Below, piece by piece: positions 32,101 through 41,084 of a stretch of DNA of 64,000 bases. The first letter of the stretch is position 1. Every line of letters begins with the position of its first letter. Source of the stretch: Phymorhynchus buccinoides (taxonomy: Eukaryota; Mollusca; Gastropoda; Neogastropoda; Raphitomidae); contig CM065698.1 in NCBI GenBank assembly GCA_017654935.2, positions 39,362,739 through 39,426,738 on the forward strand, given 5' to 3'. The translations under genes were made by a program, and so were the position numbers. The notes beneath the pieces were generated by a model. That model saw only the letters and a program-made list of their open reading frames with translations, was not told where the DNA came from and searched no databases.

Positions 32101-35100
32101 GAGTTGGCGATGGGGAAGGTCCCCAAAGGCCAACCCATCCATTTAGCTGCAGCACCAGAGCCGGTGCAAGGGCCCCCCTCGTTTGAGAGTCATAGTCTTC
32201 CACGAAAGACTAAGCTGTAGCATGATATTCCAATACTGTAGAATATCATTATAGTACAGCTCTCATTTACTATTGGCCCTTTCTACAGGCTAATGTCAAC
32301 CAGTGATAAAAGCCATTTGTGACTAGTAATATAGTCAGAAAATGGAATGTGTGTGTGTGTATGTGACTCTGTGTGTGTGTGTGTGTGACTGTGTGTGTGT
32401 GTGTGTAACTGTAAAAGTGAACATGTGTACGTACACCTGTGTGCATGTGTGTGTGTGTGAGTGTGTGTGTGTCACTGCCCTGAAATGTAATTCATGTACT
32501 CTGTTTATGTGTACCAATGGTTTTTATTTAGGCGTCATTTTTTTAACGAGCCTTAATCAATGTTGATTGGTGCAGATGTGTGATGTTTCACATGTGTCTT
32601 CATCAGGAGATAAACCATGTGGATTTTACTGTTCATCCTATAAATCCTGAATTAAATTGTTGAGGTGTGTGTGTGTGTGACTGTGTGTGTGAGTCAAGTC
32701 AAGTCAAGTCAATAAGCAAACATGCATGCTTTTTTTCATCAAGCCATCTAACAAAGACAAAATGCAAACTCACACTCACAATACACGAACCATATTGCTT
32801 ATTTACATAGAAAAAAGAAACACGGAACAGATAAATATTTACTGTAAACAATGGAAAGCTTATGAAAAGCAAAACGCGTGTGTGTGTGTGTGTCTTTAAA
32901 TGTGAGATAAGCGTTTATGACCACCCATAGCATTTTCTTGTGTTTGTTTCTTAAATGAAGCAAGAAAGTTGATCTGATGTGATGCTTGTTTGTCCAGCCT
33001 ATTTCAGTCGGACAGACGGCTGTCGTCTGCTGACCACGGACCAGTACAGTCAGATCAGGGTGTACCTCGCCCCTAGCTGGCATTTACAGCAAACCATAGA
33101 GCACCCACATCGCTTCTTTCAACACATCACACCTATTAAGGTGACATGAGTCGTTCCGGCCATATATGTCCGGAATTAATAGATAGCTGTCAATGTGATG
33201 CATTTGCTTCAAGAGAAGTAAATCTGTGCGCACACCATACCTAGGTCACTTTTAAACTCGCTTCGGTCCCTTAGACCACAATTTTGCCTCTGACTTTGCT
33301 TTTGTAGTGGTTTGTTGTGGGGAATCCAATCGGTGTAGAGTTTTTCTATATAAAGTCTATATATAAAATAGTCTGATCTACCACTTCCCTATGTCTAAAC
33401 CTGAAGTAAAAACCTGTTATCTTCTTTCATTTCTCTTTTTGTTTATGTATGTTTCGTTTGTGTGTATGGTTGGAGTGATTTGTGAGTTTTTTTAATAATT
33501 CAAAAACGTTGCGATGTGAAACTATTAAAGGGTATATCTGTCTTACTTCCAACTAGTTTTTTTCTTGGTTATAGCATCAGCCATCTTTTTATATCTGCTA
33601 CCTTAAAATCAAAGCTATAACATGTTACTTCTGTATCTGTATAGATCTGTCAGTAGCACGTACGTTGGCAGAAACCAGTTCTGGCATAAAAAGACAACGC
33701 ATAGTCTTTGCATAAGGCACTGTCCCTCCCCCATTGGGAGAAAAAGTAAATCAGCACAAAAATACATAAAGTTAACGTTAACTGGTTTTGTTTCTGAGGT
33801 TCACAAATACAGACATTGGACACAGAAAAGTGTTATAAACTTTTTAGCTGTACCTTTTTACCTCATGTCAGTTTTAAAACTCATTTTCCTGATAAGAGAT
33901 AATACAAAATCTCGAAAGTTTGAAAGCATTGGTGTTTTGTGGCTTTTTTGAAATCATAGTCATTTATAAGCAGTTTGTTTTCCTTCATTGACTCACAGGT
34001 GTAAACAAGTGAGCCTGTGGGATCTTGATATTTCTGTATGTGCATCTGTCTGTTTGTTTGTCTGTCTGTCCATCTGTGGTAAGCTTTAAAACTGGAATTT
34101 TCTCTGCATGTACACAACTTTTTAAATGTTCGAAATGAGCATACATCTAGATAAGTAAGTCAGGTTTTTTGGGTGCAATTATGGTTTATGCCATGAAATA
34201 AATCAGCAAATGACAGAAAGAGGCAATGTTTTGGATTGGAGGCTACCCCCCTTTTGTATAAATAGTTCCCCCACATTCTGGAAGTTCTCTGCTTGTAACT
34301 TCCTATCATCTGCCACTCTCTTTGACTCAGCCTTTTCCCTTTGCTTGCTGACATCTACTATCTTTCTGCCTTTCCGTTCCATTCTCCTGCCTTTTTTCAC
34401 ATAAATACCTTCTCAACAAACTCCAAAGACCAGCCGCAAGTCGGACTTGCTGGGCCTAACTGTTTCTTAGTTAGGCGCATAATGGCAGCATGACGCATCT
34501 GCGCTCATAATTGACAGGAACCTGTCTGAGCGATCGAAGAAGAAGATTGGAGGCTTACTTCTAGCTAGTGCACTCACGTTTAATTCCATTGATAGGGTTG
34601 GGCTTTATCCAAATATGACAAGTCTTGGCCGTTCTTTATTTCTCAAAATCAAGAGTGATAGATCAGTGAATAACATACTGATTTTCAAGCCTTATATTAT
34701 ACTAATTTATAGTGATATAATTAATCTTCAAAGATGGTTAAAACAATACCAGCAGTGAAAGCGTTTATTATTTTATTTTGGTTGCGAATGACTGTTGCAG
34801 GCGACATGGCATCCTCTGCAGGACTTGATCGTCGTGGGCCGCTACCCGTGCAAGGACTTTCCTGGCTACACTGAGAACGAGCGACGCACCATTGACGTCA
34901 TCGATGCCGACACAGGGAAAACGGTGTGTCAGCTGCACGATCCGTCTGCTCCTGGGATCGTGTCGGTAAGTCACACTGACGGCACACTGACGGCACACAC
35001 TTTAAGTATGTGGCTTGTCAGTGTGTTATGTCATTGGTCTTTTTTTTCATTCATTATTCTAACGTTCAATCATAGCTCTGTTACAGTATTTTACAGACTG

Positions 35101-35174
35101 AAAGGCGATACTTTTTCCCCAGACTGAGACCCCTTCACTTTATAATAGGACTAATAAAATCTAAATTGTAAAAT

Positions 35175-35213
<39 letters not shown>

Positions 35214-38200
35214 GCCTTATAGTTCCACTGAACTCCACCGAAGTGACTCAGCAGAAGTGCAGTGTCTCCTCGGTTGGTTGCCTCCTGACGGCCCAGAAGT
35301 GCAGTGTCTCCTCGGTTGGTTGCCTCCTGACGGCCTAACATAGATTCGCTCCCCTTGGACTACTGGTCTCGGATTCTGCGACTTGAACAAACCGGGGTGT
35401 AGCTGCGAATTGGGATTCGGAATGAGCGGCGTGGGAGCAACGCCACTGTACGGCCCAGAAGATGGGACAGCAAAAAAAATAAAAAAAATACAGTAATTAA
35501 AGACTGAATTAGTGAGGCTAGGAGAGAAGAAAATGAAATGTAAAAAGTTGGATAACTCTTCATTAAAGGCACATACGGTAGGTGGATTTGGTGGGAGAGT
35601 TGTGTGCCTTTAATGGTGAGATATCCACATTTGTTTGTTGTTTTTTGCTTTGAGGATTGAAGTTACTATATGTTTTGGACTATAAGGTACAGACCTCCAA
35701 AGTTTACACAAAATTCAGATTTTGTTATTATACTTTCTTATTATATAATTATTCTTATTCATAATATAAGGCGCAGGGGTCTTATTCTTGGGGAAAAGTA
35801 TCGCCTTATATAGTCAGTAAAATGCTCTTTGCCGCAATTACATATCTGTATTGTTAAAAATTCAGGACTTTCCTGGTGTTGCACTGCCTCCGGGCATTGC
35901 CTCCAGGATCGTTCCCACCATCTTTATATCTACTAATGTCCCATATGTGTCTGTTCCAGACCGGAGGACGTTAAGCAGAATTTAATTCATTCAGTAAAAT
36001 GCTTGAGTTTTTTTTTAATTGATTTTCTTAAATGTTGATATTGAATATCATTTTTAGCAGTTGCTTGTTTGTTTCGAACAATGTCCTGTTTTTTTTTATA
36101 TCTTCTAAGCTTTGTTGTCCTGATCCAGCGGGAAAATAATCTACTCTTGGCTTCATAGTCAAAGTTTTCTCTGTGTGTGAGCCTCTCTTAGTTTGTTGGC
36201 AAAATTAATATAACAGGGCCGTATATCTGCAGTTGTGCTTGAATTTTGATGCACTGTTATTCTGTGTGTGTGTAGGTATTAGGTACTTTATAGTCACAGA
36301 GGCGTCTCTGTGAAATAGACGATTTTCGGAAAGAACTAGGGGAGAGCACTTCGTGAAAATTAGAGTTGTTTACCTCCATTACTCAGTCAAATACCATAGC
36401 AACAATGGCGTCGAAGCTTGAAACCACAGGATGCGAGTCAGCAACTTGCAAACATTTGTTTAGAAAAATTAGGGGTGGCCAGTGGCCACAAACTGATAAA
36501 ACTTGCAAAATGTGACGTAAAAATATAAATGACATAAATTTTTAGACTGACGCACGGTGTTCTAAGTGCTGTATGTCTGCTCAAACACTTGAGTCGATAG
36601 GCTACGAGAGCTGATGGTAGAGTGACTTCCCCTGTTTGACCGATTGAATTAGGCAAGATCACTCCCACACACCATGAAATTACTCCCCTTAATTATTTCC
36701 GAGCAATTCCTATTCGGGTTGCTCCCACCTGGAGAGCGCGTTGTTTTGTTTTGCATGCAATTTTTGTAACTGATAAGGAAGGAAAGGGGAGGGTGGTAGT
36801 GGTAAGCTTTGACCAAATGACAACTTTTTTGTTGCCACTGGGTTTAACGTATGCTAAGTGCATGGGCACACGGAACCTCGGTTTATCATCTCATCCGAAA
36901 GACTCCACGTTCATGCCATAAGGCCTTGTGCAAAGTGAGAGAAAAAATCCCCTGTACCCAGGTTCGAACTCAGGTTTTCTTAACACGAGGCGAATGCATT
37001 ACCACTGTGCCACTCTACACTCTCTGTGTGTGTGTGTGTGTGTGTGTGCGTGTGTGTGTGTGCATTCATGCATTTGATAAATGCAATTTTTGAGTGTACT
37101 TATGATACTAATGAATCAATCATGTTCCTTTTAGCTGAACAAGTTCAACGACAGGGGAGACTCCTTAGTGTCTGGAATGGGTGAGTGATTTGGTTTGTTT
37201 TAGATTTTCCCAACCTTTATATTTTCGTTTTTGTTTTTTCTTTTATTGATATTTTCAATACTTTTGCGAGCATATTTTGGAAAAGAAAATGATGGTAGTT
37301 TTTTTCCAGCTTTGGTTGCTGTATATGTTTTTGAATAGGAAATGTTCGTAAGTAATTAAGGTGAGTAATCTCATGGTGTGTGAGAGTGATCTTGCTTGGC
37401 AGAGTGGGACAAACAGCAGGCATCAGAATTGTCAGAGGATCAGCTAATTTCAGAGAATTGAGAATTTCTGACAGGATTGGCCTCTTCTGTCAGAAGTTTT
37501 GACTTTTTATTTAGAGATATCTTTTCTGTTAAATAGCATTTTATAGTGATTTCTCACTGCATACAGCCTTTTTGGTCATGTTGGAAACTCATTTCAGTGT
37601 TGTCCCTCTACAGTCTGGGGCCTTGATGGCCTTTTTACCGCGGTTTTCAGAGGATTGGACTTCAGACCATCCTGATGCCTGAACAGGAAGTTACACTATC
37701 TTCATTAGCCCTCGCCTCATGATGCCCTTGTTTTGCATGCGGTCACCATTTCAGGAATGGGAAGACTCAGAGAACGTTGAGAACGTGTCATTTCAGGATT
37801 GAGAAAATGTTTTACCGTATTTCACAGACTAAAAGATGCTACTTTTGTTGTTGTTACCAGACTGAGGGCCCTGTGCTTTATAATGTGACTGGTAAAATAG
37901 TAAAAAATGATAATGACAATATCGGATTAAAAACAAGCGCGAAATCGCAATAGTTTGTGGCACGCGGTCTATTTTTACCACTCCAATCATGAGTTACCTC
38001 CCCTGGCTTTTCAATAATTTTAATCTGTAAACCAGAATGTTATCTCTGCACCATTTCGTAACTTTTTATATCTTTTGGAAAACATTCAAAACTATGTATC
38101 CTACTTATACTCATCAAAAGAAGCACCGCATACTCGTCGTGTCTGTTGTAGTGTCTGTATTACATATGTTTATTATTTTGTACACTTTTAAAATACATCA

Positions 38201-38992
38201 TTTTAAAGAGCGGCCAGAAGTGTAGCCTCGATTTGAAGTGCGACAATTTTGTCCAAATGTGCGACAATTTTGGACCGACAGACCGACCGACCGACAAAGT
38301 GAGTTATAGGTTTGTGGCTTGGGGGTTTGGGGGTGCGCCTTATAATCAGGTGCGCATTACAGTCCGTAAAATACAGTACATTCACCCATGTGCTAACCAC
38401 TCTGCCACATAATTTATTATTTTATTTTTTTAAATGGGTAGGCGCTGCACTTGTAGCAACATGCTCTCCAGGGGAGAGCAGCCCGATTTTCACAGAGATA
38501 AGTCTGTGTGACTAGAATATACCAAAAATACATGAGTTAATTGTTGTTGTCTTACCCTGGCTTAAAGACTCCAGGGATCATCCCAACAGCCGAAGCACTT
38601 GAACACTATGGCACAAATGTACCAGCTAGGGATGAGAACATTACGTGGGTGACCGTTTTTTATTACCCCGCCACGTGCGCAGCCACACTGCGACTTCAGA
38701 GGATGTACGTGAGTTATTTGTCTGCGCGTGTCTAGGAGTGAACCTGCTGGTGTGGGCGCGCAGCCAGGCGGTGGAGGAGAGACACAGCTCACTGCTGGAT
38801 CAGTACCACCAGGGCCACCTGCAGTGGATGCACTCCCCGCACCGGCCCTCCAGGGGATCTGGAACCACCCCCCGCCCAGCCAGCCACCACAGCCGGCCGC
38901 GCCGCGACCCTTCCTCAGGCAAGGCCAAGGACACGGATGCCATGGTGAAGGTCAGCAAAGTTAGGACGAAAACGAAGACGCAGAAACGTTGA
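19862..38992 (+). CDS. DDB2: DNA damage-binding protein 2 (DDB2/XPE homologue), complete
   Basis: WD40 substrate receptor of the DDB1-CUL4 ubiquitin ligase, which recognises UV lesions in chromatin for nucleotide excision repair. Ten exons: 19862-20081, 20956-21110, 23665-23859, 24754-24902, 26359-26458, 31135-31312, 32998-33140, 34801-34965, 37135-37180, 38736-38992. They total 1608 nt (535 aa) with every phase closing and GT-AG at every intron. Family hallmarks: [13 protein letters not shown] and [13 protein letters not shown] in exon 3, [10 protein letters not shown] across exons 4/5, HKQKVTH, the DWD box WDLR at 309-312 for DDB1 binding, the lesion-probing FQH at 373-375 ([16 protein letters not shown]), and GRYPCKDF with [12 protein letters not shown]. 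The N-terminus (KRSRSHR, then [12 protein letters not shown]) is basic and disordered. The C-terminal ~75 residues are an extra Ser/Arg/Lys-rich tail; the total is about 100 residues longer than human DDB2 (427 aa). The promoter is not identified. Confidence 0.96.
20222..20570 (-). repeat. Two minus-strand copies of the ACAATACTGG repeat family
   Basis: Both carry reverse complements of CATTTGTAAATACAAAGATG-type sequence, GGAACAATACTGGAGGCAAT and GTGTAGCGGTAACCACGCC. They lie in DDB2 intron 1. A plus-strand copy lies at 21240-21460 in intron 2 and a minus-strand copy at 35858-35990 in intron 8. Confidence 0.65.
20655..20845 (+). repeat. ~81-bp tandem repeat, about 2.4 copies
   Basis: TTAGTTATTTAGCAGATGTG .. 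AAGAAATGGGGTTTTG .. AAAGAATTTACAAAATAGC is repeated head to tail in DDB2 intron 1. Confidence 0.8.
22147..23617. mobile_element. Composite element flanked by ~50-bp direct repeats, with a 98-bp satellite core
   Basis: Direct repeats carrying CACGGTCATAGG, GTACAGCATGCATA and CCGTGGTAGACAC lie at 22147-22201 and 23567-23617. Just inside are inverted clusters of a CCCCC..GACAATT motif (22230-22330) and its complement (23465-23545). The core holds seven copies of a 98-bp unit (22528-23214; ATCAATGTTGCGCTCATGAT ... CTGCTCAGTCGTCCAAAT). The later copies differ by a 3-bp insert. It fills much of DDB2 intron 2 and ends about 45 bp before exon 3. Confidence 0.7.
24090..24310. mobile_element. MITE with CAGGGCTC termini
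   Basis: Starts CAGGGCTCCCA and ends GCGAGCCCTG, flanked by GTTAA at 24085-24089 and 24311-24315. Internal GTCCC/GGGAC motifs give it palindromic character. It lies in DDB2 intron 3. CAGGG ends suggest a hAT-like element. Confidence 0.6.
25039..25430. mobile_element. TTAA-flanked MITE plus a truncated neighbour
   Basis: TTAA at 25035-25038 and 25249-25252 bounds a relative of the 1137-1375 element, with CTTTTCACCACCAGCCA and GGGGTGAAAGGG ends. A second start (TTAA at 25265-25268, then CCCTTTCGCCACCAGCCA) runs to about 25430 without its far end. DDB2 intron 4. Confidence 0.7.
25506..26305 (+). mobile_element. hAT transposon relic retaining only an N-terminal zinc-finger exon
   Basis: Inverted ends CAGGGATGCATCTAGA and TCTAGATGCATCCCTG are flanked by AATGTAG at 25499-25505 and 26306-26312 (8 bp if the shared G is counted). 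Inside, 25816-26208 encodes 130 residues starting [10 protein letters not shown]. It has an acidic Ser-rich stretch, a basic KKRKHE patch and a TTF/BED-type finger ([16 protein letters not shown] .. DRHVNWH) with the Cys-Cys-His-His ligands visible. The stop follows directly, so the catalytic and dimerisation domains are deleted. Such fingers occur in hAT transposases and their domesticated relatives. It lies in DDB2 intron 4 and ends about 50 bp before exon 5. Confidence 0.82.
26462..26622. mobile_element. Tigger/pogo-type MITE fused to the DDB2 exon 5 donor
   Basis: Ends CAGTGGAACCTCCCTTATAA and TTATAAGGGAGGTTCCACTG with TA on both sides. The left TA (26460-26461) is the T and A of the exon 5 donor GTACAG (26459). 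A second copy of this family lies at 58050-58575, itself interrupted. Confidence 0.85.
26678..27390 (+). repeat. Tandem cluster of truncated MITE-like units
   Basis: Units starting CTTAGCCAGACCTG begin at about 26678, 26903, 27122, 27191 and 27362. Each carries differing lengths of the ACAATACTGG family body. Variable truncation at the same point suggests repeated local duplication. DDB2 intron 5. Confidence 0.7.
27398..30113. repeat. Repeat-filled part of DDB2 intron 5
   Basis: The left edge (ACCGTAAAAACTATAAGGCGC) and right edge (GCGGCTTATAGTCCGCATTT then ACGGTA) are inverted and belong to a family of CCGTAAAA-ended elements. Inside are a direct duplication (about 28730-28910 and 28955-29110), a (CA)n at 29146-29170, a minus copy of the GC-rich repeat (29455-29745), a G-tract at 29776-29799 and a TTACCGGTACT minisatellite at 29885-30010. 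No gene is seen. Confidence 0.55.
30130..30605 (-). mobile_element. Repeat plus minus-strand tRNA-derived SINE
   Basis: 30130-30300 shares GACTCCAGGGATCATC, AGCTAGGGATGA and GACCGTTTTTTATTACCCC with 38540-38712. 30330-30605 on the minus strand has a tRNA-like head (GTGGTCGAGTGGTTAGAGCG and GGGTTCGAGTCC). The two parts may be one element family. Confidence 0.65.
30711..31118 (+). mobile_element. ~400-bp dispersed element, copy 1 (5' of DDB2 exon 6)
   Basis: Starts TAGACGATTTTCGGAAAAAA and ends AATTCCTATT, 16 bp before exon 6. Contains GGGGAGAGCACTTCGTGA, CAGGATGCGAGTCAGC and GCAAGATCACTCCCACAC. Same family: 31449-31866 (inverted) and 36315-36714 (nested in a SINE). Confidence 0.85.
31449..31866 (-). 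mobile_element. ~400-bp dispersed element, copy 2 (3' of DDB2 exon 6)
   Basis: Reverse complement of copy 1 over its full length. It starts AATAGGAATT and ends near TTTCCGAAAATCATCTA. The two copies frame exon 6 (31135-31312) as inverted repeats about 330 bp apart. Confidence 0.85.
31965..32220 (-). repeat. Dispersed repeat, minus copy
   Basis: It shares GACAATGACTGCCAGATAGC, GATACTATTC, CCAAAGGGATTTGAGGA and GTCATAGTCTTCCAC with the plus copy at 56640-56890. That copy continues to a GATTT-repeat tail at about 57070-57095. Retroelement-like; DDB2 intron 6. Confidence 0.7.
32348..32700. repeat. (TG)n tracts in DDB2 intron 6
   Basis: Interrupted TG/GTGTGA tracts at 32348-32480 and 32664-32695. 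A short AAGTC repeat follows at 32695-32712. No coding sequence. Confidence 0.8.
33140..33524. mobile_element. TTAA-bounded MITE starting at the DDB2 exon 7 donor
   Basis: The interior from GTTCCGGCCATATATG to AAAACGTTGCGATG matches the element at 47467-47849. In both copies TTAA lies 12-13 bp before GTTCCGG and 4 bp after the GCGATGYGAA motif. Here the left TTAA (33136-33139) lies in the last codons of exon 7 (ATT AAG) and the right TTAA is at 33525-33528. Confidence 0.7.
34205..34420 (+). repeat. Fragment of a (GAA)n-tailed repeat family
   Basis: It shares ATAGTTCCCCCAC, TGTAACTTCCT, TGCCACTCTCTTTGACTC and CATTCTCCTGCCTTT with 39580-40110 and with the minus copy at 58140-58490. DDB2 intron 7. 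Confidence 0.65.
35085..35990. repeat. Repeat block with a 36-bp poly-G
   Basis: An element with TTTTACAGACTGAAAGGCGA on the left and TCGCCTTATATAGTCAGTAAA on the right (35085-35824) contains a G36 tract at 35177-35212 and a ~45-bp direct duplication (AGAAGTGCAGTGTCTCCTCG). It is followed by a minus copy of the ACAATACTGG family (35858-35990). DDB2 intron 8. Confidence 0.6.
36275..37021 (-). mobile_element. tRNA-derived SINE with a nested ~400-bp element
   Basis: Minus-strand head: A-box-like GTGGCACAGTGGTAATGC and B-box-like GAGTTCGAACCTG, then body and tail. At 36315-36714 the third copy of the ~400-bp element (TAGACGATTTTCGG .. AATTCCTATT) splits the SINE between GTGAAAT and CGGGTTGC. The insertion therefore postdates the SINE. 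DDB2 intron 8. Confidence 0.85.
37417..37682. mobile_element. MITE with CAGGCATCAGA ends
   Basis: Starts CAGGCATCAGAATTGTCAG and ends ATCCTGATGCCTG. AACAG is adjacent on both sides. A second copy lies at about 51255-51525, and a tail fragment at 24680-24717, upstream of DDB2 exon 4. DDB2 intron 9. Confidence 0.7.
37813..38378. mobile_element. MITE with TACCGTATTTCACAGACT-type ends
   Basis: The left TACCGTATTTCACAGACTAA is inverted in the right GCGCATTACAGTCCGTAAAA and ..TACAGTA. It is the same end family as the elements at 27398, 30113, 35085 and 39440. DDB2 intron 9. Confidence 0.65.
38540..38712 (+). repeat. Repeat ending just before DDB2 exon 10
   Basis: Homologous to 30130-30300 (GACTCCAGGGATCATC, GACCGTTTTTTATTACCCC, CAGCCACACT). 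It ends about 22 bp upstream of the exon 10 acceptor. Confidence 0.65.
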
Positions 38993-40210
38993 GGGTGAGG
39001 CTCTTCTTCTTTGTCGTCGTCGTCGCTGTGCGTGGCCGCAATCATCTTGTTGATTGTTTTGCCACGGAACTGGGGAGGTTTAGCCTGTCTTTTTGGAAGG
39101 AAAGACCTTAAGTAGGCCAGAGAAGAACACATTGGATTTAGGCAAACATTTAGGTTTGCACAAAATACTCAGTATTATTTGAGAATGTCCATTATTTTGC
39201 TGTTTAGTCATTGTGAATGTGTGATTGTTTGGACGTCTCTCTCTCTGTCTTGGGTTCTCTTCAGCTGTAAGACTCCAGGCCTGTGTAATGAATGAAAAGA
39301 TTTTGTTGAGTTAAACTATATATAAAAAAAAAAGTGAAAAGTTTTGTTGACTAAGGCAGTGTACATAAAGTAAAAAAAAAGTTTTGTCAGTGCTATGTAC
39401 AAAATGTGTATAAGGTTTTGTTGACTGTAAAAAAACAGCACCATATTTTTCTGACTAGTATAAGGTGCAACCCCCCAATTTTACCTAAAATTAAGATTTT
39501 CTTATTATATGTTCTTACTTGGATGCCTCGTGCCTCCATGCGGGAGCTGGACGACCCCGACCCCTCCACGAGTCTCTCCCTGTGGGGATACCAGGAGGGG
39601 GGTCTTTCGTAAAAATAGTTCCCCCACCTTCTTAACCCTTTCACCGCCAACGTCGCATTTTTGCACCACAATGATTTAACACCCATGTCACTAAAAGGCA
39701 TCAAATCAGGGTCTGTTATCCAAAGACCCTATTCTCTTAATTTTGGGAGGTAAGGATGGGCCTTACTTTAAATATGTCATAGAGGAATCCCCAATATTAC
39801 AGACTTACCCAGGTAAGTTTAATGGAAATTTATTGCTGAAAAATAACTGGCAGCTAAAGTTCTGTGCTTGTAACTTCCTCTAGACTGCCACTCTCTTTGA
39901 CTCTGCCTTTTCCTTTTGCTTTCTATCATTCTGACTTATTGGCCCATTCTCCTGCCTTTAGAAAAAAAAATCTTCCAAATAATTTTTCTTCTTTGAGCAG
40001 CTCCTCCGAAATTGGAATGTGTCGGCTGTGCGCAGTGGGGAGACCAGTGAAAACTGAAAAACGGATACCCATTATGGCCATGGAACGCAGAAGAAGAAGG
40101 ATATGTTGTTACTATATTAGCAGTCACATTATAAGGCACAGGGCTCTCACTCTGGGACAAAGTATTGCCTTATACTGTAGTTCAAAATACTGTGTACGGT
40201 AAATGAGTTC
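38993..40210. repeat. DDB2 3' flank: CTT-edged repeat and nested repeats
   Basis: 39003-39130 is a copy of the CTT-edged repeat. 39440-40202 is bounded by TATTTTTCTGACTAGTATAA and TTATACTGTAGTTCAAAATA and contains a (GAA)n-tailed repeat (39580-40110). That repeat is in turn split by a TTAA-flanked CCCTTTCACCGCCAACG element starting at 39636. No clear AATAAA was fixed for DDB2; AT-rich sequence lies at 39290-39440. Confidence 0.55.
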
Positions 40211-40379
40211 TTTTAACTCAGACTTGTATTGTTCATAAATTAAAGTGAAAAACATGTTGTTATTGTTGATGCATTACTTGTTTTGTCATTGAAAGATGAT
40301 TTGTTTGGTATTTGCCAGTGTTACTATATCTGTGATTTTAAGCATTTATCAAAACAATGTTGCCTCACATAGACTTTTT

Positions 40380-40834
40380 TAGAGTTGAGAACCGGTTCAA
40401 AAATCCGAACTGGTTTTAAACCGGTTTTCCATCTTCGAAACATTTTTTTTTTAACCAGTACTCGCATCACTAGTTTCACCAATGCAGACACATTTATTTG
40501 TCAGAATATTCACACACACGCACGCACGCGCGCACGCATACACACTCGCACACAATAAAGAAACATGACTTATGACACACACACTCAACTCAACACTCAG
40601 TCAAAGTCAAAGCCATACACCACCACAAACTAGAAACAGCTACTCTTGGTTTACAAACACCCAATCTGTGCTGAGAATCAGTGTTGTTTTTCAAAAAAGA
40701 ATGCATTATTCTAAGAAAAACTTACTTTCAGTTTACAGTTAAAAAACCGGTTCACAGCAACTCGAACCGGTTTTTCGAACCACGAAAGTTTAGCACCGTT
40801 TTTTGGTTCAAATCAGTTTTCCCACCCACCTCTA
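40380..40834. mobile_element. Probable MITE rich in AACCGGTT
   Basis: It has inverted ends TAGAGTTGAG and CCCACCTCTA, with repeated GAACCGGTTC and AACCGGTTTT motifs in inverted arrangement near both ends. Without recognised coding sequence. Confidence 0.5.
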
Positions 40835-41084
40835 CTGTTTTTGCCCCGATCAAGGCAGGATTTTATTTTTAGTTAAGACAAGCCAAGCAAAGTATAAATG
40901 AAACCCCCCCCCAAAAACCCCCCCAAAAGATTGAAAAGCAAACTATGCCTTGGCATAAGGCTGTGTCAGACCAATTGACATAAGCTAGAACACTAAGGCT
41001 ACATCAAAATGTTGTTATGTTCTGCATAGTTATGCGGGGATTGTCTTTAGCCATGGCAAGCTCCTGGCATAACATCATCAATCC

